Source of the DNA: Actinomadura parmotrematis
GTDB lineage: Bacteria > Actinomycetota > Actinomycetes > Streptosporangiales > Streptosporangiaceae
Direction of reading: 5' to 3'
NCBI RefSeq assembly: GCF_019458805.1
Contig: NZ_JAIBOA010000009.1
Span: 62,001 to 126,000 of the forward strand
Length of the DNA: 64,000 nucleotides
Part shown: one piece after another, positions 61,641 to 64,000 of the stretch
Layout: each line of letters begins with the position of its first letter
Numbering within the stretch: position 1 is the first letter of the stretch
Program-made: the position numbers and the translations under genes
The notes under the pieces: generated by a model
The model's database searches: none
Seen by the model: only the letters and a program-made list of their open reading frames with translations
Told to the model about the DNA's origin: nothing

Positions 61641-62420
61641 TCATGGCGGGGCCGGGGCGGGCGGGTCCGCGGGCAGCGGGCGCTTGGCCTGAGCGGGGAT
61701 CGCCGGGATGTCGGGGTAGGGGCGCGGGTAGGGGGCGCCGAGGCCGAAGCGGGCCGCGAGGGCGTCGGCGAAGGCCGCGGCGATGCGGACCTCGCCGTTG
61801 GGGTTCGGGTGGGTGCCGTCCCAGGTGTGGTCGGCGGCGATGAACTCGGCGGCCGTCTCGGCGACGGTGACGGGCGTGTCCGGGCCGTCCAGCTCGGCGG
61901 CCACCCGCCGCAGGCGGGCGTTGCAGCCGGCCACGCGGGCCGCGAACTCCGGCTCCCGCCCCGCCTTGTGGGTGTCGAGGACGGTGCCGAGGACGATCCG
62001 CAGCGCGGGCGCGGCGCGGCGCGCGGCGGCGACGAAGGCGCGCAGGTTGGCCTCGAAGTCCGGCGGCTCGACGCCGTACCAGAACAGGTCGTTGATGCCG
62101 AGCAGGACGAGCAGGTAAGCGGGCCGGTGCGCGGCCACCTTCGCCTCGATGACGTCCTTCTCGGCCAGGTAGGGGCGGCCCCACTGGGCGTCGTGGTCGC
62201 GGTCGAACTCCGGATCGGCGTAGGTGGCGTCGTCGTCGCCGACCTCGGGCGTGCGGATGTCGTCCAGGGTGTCCTTGGGCCCGACCAGGTCGACGTCGGC
62301 GCCCTGCTGGCGCAGGTGCTTCCAGAACCGGTAGCGCCACGTCCAGTCGCCGCTGCTGCCGTGGCTGATCGAGTCTCCGACGATCATGATGGCGGTGGCG
62401 CCCTCGGGCGGCGTGCTCAT
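61641..62420 (-). CDS. SGNH/GDSL hydrolase
   Basis: A 259-aa GDSL-type esterase/lipase: block I IMIVGDSISHGSSGDW (Ser nucleophile), block III LLVLLGINDLFWYG (Asn), block V HTWDGTHPNPNGE (Asp and His). It is cytoplasmic or unconventionally exported since no signal peptide is visible. It is translationally coupled by an ATGA overlap to an upstream acyltransferase gene, a pairing seen in Streptomyces, suggesting addition and removal of acyl groups on a common glycan or polymer (inference). Confidence 0.9.
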   Translation of the reverse strand: MSTPPEGATAIMIVGDSISHGSSGDWTWRYRFWKHLRQQGADVDLVGPKDTLDDIRTPEVGDDDATYADPEFDRDHDAQWGRPYLAEKDVIEAKVAAHRPAYLLVLLGINDLFWYGVEPPDFEANLRAFVAAARRAAPALRIVLGTVLDTHKAGREPEFAARVAGCNARLRRVAAELDGPDTPVTVAETAAEFIAADHTWDGTHPNPNGEVRIAAAFADALAARFGLGAPYPRPYPDIPAIPAQAKRPLPADPPAPAPP

Positions 62421-62848
62421 GCGGTCGCTCCCCTCTCCAGGGTGTCGGTGGGCGGGCGCCCGGCGGGCCGGGGCCCGGGGCGGTGCCGGCCGGCGCCCGG
62501 CTCGTAGGCGCGCAGCACCCGCGCGGGCACCCCGCCGATCCGCACGATGACGTCCGGGCCGAGGTCCAGCCCGGGGACGAGCCCGGCCGCGAGCGTGACC
62601 TGCGCGCCGACGAGCGTGTGCGCGCCGATCGAGATCCACGGCTCCCCGTAGAGCGTCGCGGCCGGGAAGGCGATGCGGACCCCCTCGCCGAAGTGCGCGA
62701 AACGGTGCCGGCCGGGCGCCCGCGCGGTGACGGCGCCGTAGTCCTGGACACGCTCCCAGGCACCGTGGACGGCGCGCTGGACGGTCCGCCTGGCGGTCCG
62801 CCTGGCGGCCCGCTCGGCGCCCTGCCGGAACGCTGCGGAGAGCTGCAT
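62417..62848 (-). pseudogene. Hexapeptide acyltransferase with internal deletion
   Basis: A 143-aa frame. The start matches the N terminus of actinomycete left-handed beta-helix acyltransferases (HRFAHFGEGVRIAFPAATLYGEPWISIGAHTLVGAQVTLAAGLVPGLDLGPDVIVRIG). The frame then jumps straight to the family C-terminal motif GVPARVLRAYEPG. Roughly 90-100 residues expected between these (hexapeptide coils and the catalytic His) are missing, in frame. Catalysis by this form is unlikely. It is coupled to the SGNH hydrolase by ATGA. Homologue lengths are from memory. Confidence 0.7.
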
Positions 62849-62902
62849 GTCAACCACGCTAGGTAGTCGAAGGGCGCTTCCGCATGGCCCGCCCCGCCAG
62901 TT

Positions 62903-62967
62903 CCTAATGCACCTCACGCCACCTAGGCCTCACCTAAGACGTCCTAGGCGGTCCTAAGCCGCCTCAG
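62903..62967. repeat. Seven helically phased CCTAGG/CCTAAG-type hexamers
   Basis: CCTAAT, CCTCAC, CCTAGG, CCTAAG, CCTAGG, CCTAAG and CCTCAG start at 62903, 62912, 62922, 62933, 62943, 62953 and 62962, i.e. every 9-11 bp. Further CCTTAGG occurs at 63008. The array lies in the 218-bp gap between the divergent acyltransferase remnant and a 35-aa basic protein. Phasing to the helix repeat suggests a multimeric DNA-binding protein or bend. Confidence 0.7.
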
Positions 62968-63066
62968 GCCGCGCGGATAAGGCTTCGTCCCGATGCGGCG
63001 ACCGGGGCCTTAGGACGAATCTTGAGTCATCGGGTCGAACGGCCCGGACGAGATGAGGAGATTCAG

Positions 63067-63174
63067 ATGATGCGCCCGGAGTTCAGCCAGCAGAGCATCG
63101 CCAAGGACCGCGCCCGCCGCCTCCGCGAAGAGGCCGAGCGCGCCCGCCGCGCCGCCAAGGCCCGCAAGCAGTGA
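63067..63174 (+). CDS. 35-aa basic helical protein
   Basis: MMRPEFSQQSIAKDRARRLR then EEAERARRAAKARKQ: a highly basic amphipathic helix. GAGGAG lies seven bases before the ATG and a perfect terminator follows, so it is a genuine short gene. Similar small Arg/Ala-rich proteins occur in actinomycetes without known function; nucleic-acid or membrane binding is possible. Confidence 0.7.
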   Translation: MMRPEFSQQSIAKDRARRLREEAERARRAAKARKQ

Positions 63175-63200
63175 CCGCCCGCGGTCCACGCCCCGGCCAC

Positions 63201-63228
63201 GACGCCCCCGCCGCCCGGCGGGGGCGTC
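63201..63228 (+). terminator. Strong intrinsic terminator
   Basis: GACGCCCCCGCC and GGCGGGGGCGTC form a perfect 12-bp stem with a 4-base loop, followed by TTCGTTTT, a U-tract. Confidence 0.93.
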
Positions 63229-63375
63229 TTCGTTTTCCCCACAACAGGCATATAAGACGCCATTAAAGGGACGCGGCCGGAAAGGCGCGGGCGATTTCGT
63301 GCACTGTCTGGGATGACGCGCGATCTGTCGGACCAGCGCTTATGCTTCTTGTGCCACTATCAGCGAGGAGGTCCG

Positions 63376-64000
63376 GTGCCCGAGTCCCTTTTGTCACTCG
63401 ACATACCGCTCGGGCCTTTCCTGGGAAATACGGTGAAGGTGTATCCCGGGCAGGACGGCCGCGTCCACTCCGCCCGCACCTGCCCCGGCCTGCACGAGGA
63501 CGACGCGCCGCCCGCGCTCGTCCCGCTGGACGCCGCGCTGATCGGCGCGATGTGCGAGAACTGCGCGAAATGGCACCACTGGGCGCGCCCCGACAGCGCC
63601 CTCGGGATCTTTCTCTGCGCGCTCACCGGAATGGGCCTGCTGTACGAGCTCGGCGCGCACCTGCCCGGTCCCTCCGACGCGGGCCCCGAGGCCGAGATCG
63701 CCGACTGCGAGACCGCCGACGCCGCCGCGCTCCTCGCCGAGGGCGACCGGCCCGCCGAGGACGACGAGAAGCGCTGGCAGTCCTTCAGCGACGCCCGCCG
63801 GCTGCGCGACGCCGCGTTCCGCGACTGGCTCCAGGCCGCGACCAGCCTGCACCGCGCGCTCGGCACCGTCGCCGCCTACCCGTGGCTGGAGCCGTGGGCC
63901 CGCGAGCGGCTCACGCTGAAGGCGGGCCACGTCGAGGCGCTGCGGACGCGCGCGGGCCGCCTCGTCCGGCCCGGCGCGCTGCTGGAGGCGGCCGCCGCGG
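63376..64000 (+). CDS. Unrecognised protein, 5' part (cut by window edge)
   Basis: An open frame of 208 codons from GTG, with GAGGAGG upstream, running off the window. It begins VPESLLSLDIPLGPFLGNTVKVYPGQDGRVHSARTC and has CPGLHEDDAPP and MCENCAKWHHW, a possible zinc site (CxxxH...CxxC...HH). A Gly/Leu-rich segment follows (LGIFLCALTGMGLLYELGAHL), then acidic and Arg-rich helices. The upstream 200 bp is AT-richer and includes a promoter-like stretch (TATGCTTCTT). No family recognised. Confidence 0.7.
   Translation, partial: MPESLLSLDIPLGPFLGNTVKVYPGQDGRVHSARTCPGLHEDDAPPALVPLDAALIGAMCENCAKWHHWARPDSALGIFLCALTGMGLLYELGAHLPGPSDAGPEAEIADCETADAAALLAEGDRPAEDDEKRWQSFSDARRLRDAAFRDWLQAATSLHRALGTVAAYPWLEPWARERLTLKAGHVEALRTRAGRLVRPGALLEAAAA

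Overview
The window is very GC-rich DNA with dense genes, frequent GTG/TTG starts, ATGA start/stop overlaps and leaderless starts. This is typical of a filamentous actinomycete. Marker genes agree: NucS mismatch-specific endonuclease, the Mec/CysO/CysM sulfur-carrier cysteine pathway, a FilP-type coiled-coil protein beside methylmalonyl-CoA epimerase, DUF3039, DUF3817 and an SCO5389-type protein. A Thermomonosporaceae/Actinomadura-like host is my best guess, but the genus is inference.

Layout. 1-7.1 kb: end of a TetR gene, an LpqC-like esterase lipoprotein, a PLP aldolase/deaminase, a SIMPL-PfkB-GH4 sugar operon, a DUF3618 protein, a Bcp peroxiredoxin and tRNA-Leu(UAG). 7.1-8.1 kb: an HTH/DUF2975 pair with a palindromic operator. 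8.2-12.1 kb: four consecutive MEDS-domain genes alternating MEDS-ATPase and MEDS-STAS. 12.2-22.6 kb: a block resembling, from memory, the M. tuberculosis Rv1330c-Rv1341 order (rdgB, rph, Rv1339-like metallo-hydrolase, murI, thioesterase, cysM, cysO, mec, DUF2017, clpS, pncB). A second MEDS pair sits inside it, and a 110-bp near-perfect palindrome lies between cysM and the thioesterase. 22.7-28.5 kb: nicotinamidase, gluconokinase, a TetR/hydrolase pair, a DEAD-like helicase, an M43-type secreted metalloprotease and DUF3039. 28.5-37.2 kb: YqgE, two LPHTG wall-anchored paralogues split by a TnpB element, malic enzyme, a thioredoxin-TPR protein and an ABC pair with degenerate ATPase motifs. 37.2-46 kb: DUF3817, DUF2127 and DUF4230 proteins, thiolase, epimerase, FilP-like protein, AI-2E-type permease and two hydrolases. 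46-54.8 kb: a 3-hydroxyacyl-CoA dehydrogenase with two C-terminal domains, an LLM flavoenzyme, SCO5389, a carotene-desaturase-like flavoprotein, SRPBCC, nucS, DUF3224, TetR and a site-2 protease. 54.7-64 kb: TetR/SDR and PadR/membrane-protein divergons with clear operators, carotenoid oxygenase, aldehyde dehydrogenase, two tandem unknown paralogues, an SGNH hydrolase paired with an internally deleted acyltransferase, and a helically phased CCTAGG/CCTAAG repeat before a 35-aa basic protein.

The most unusual parts are: the MEDS partner-switch-like modules at both sides of a conserved housekeeping block, with complementary loss of kinase and phospho-acceptor residues; the 110-bp palindrome; the TnpB insertion whose end supplies the stop codon of a wall-anchored protein; the acyltransferase missing its catalytic core; and the phased repeat array. 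No CRISPR array, rRNA or phage module was seen.
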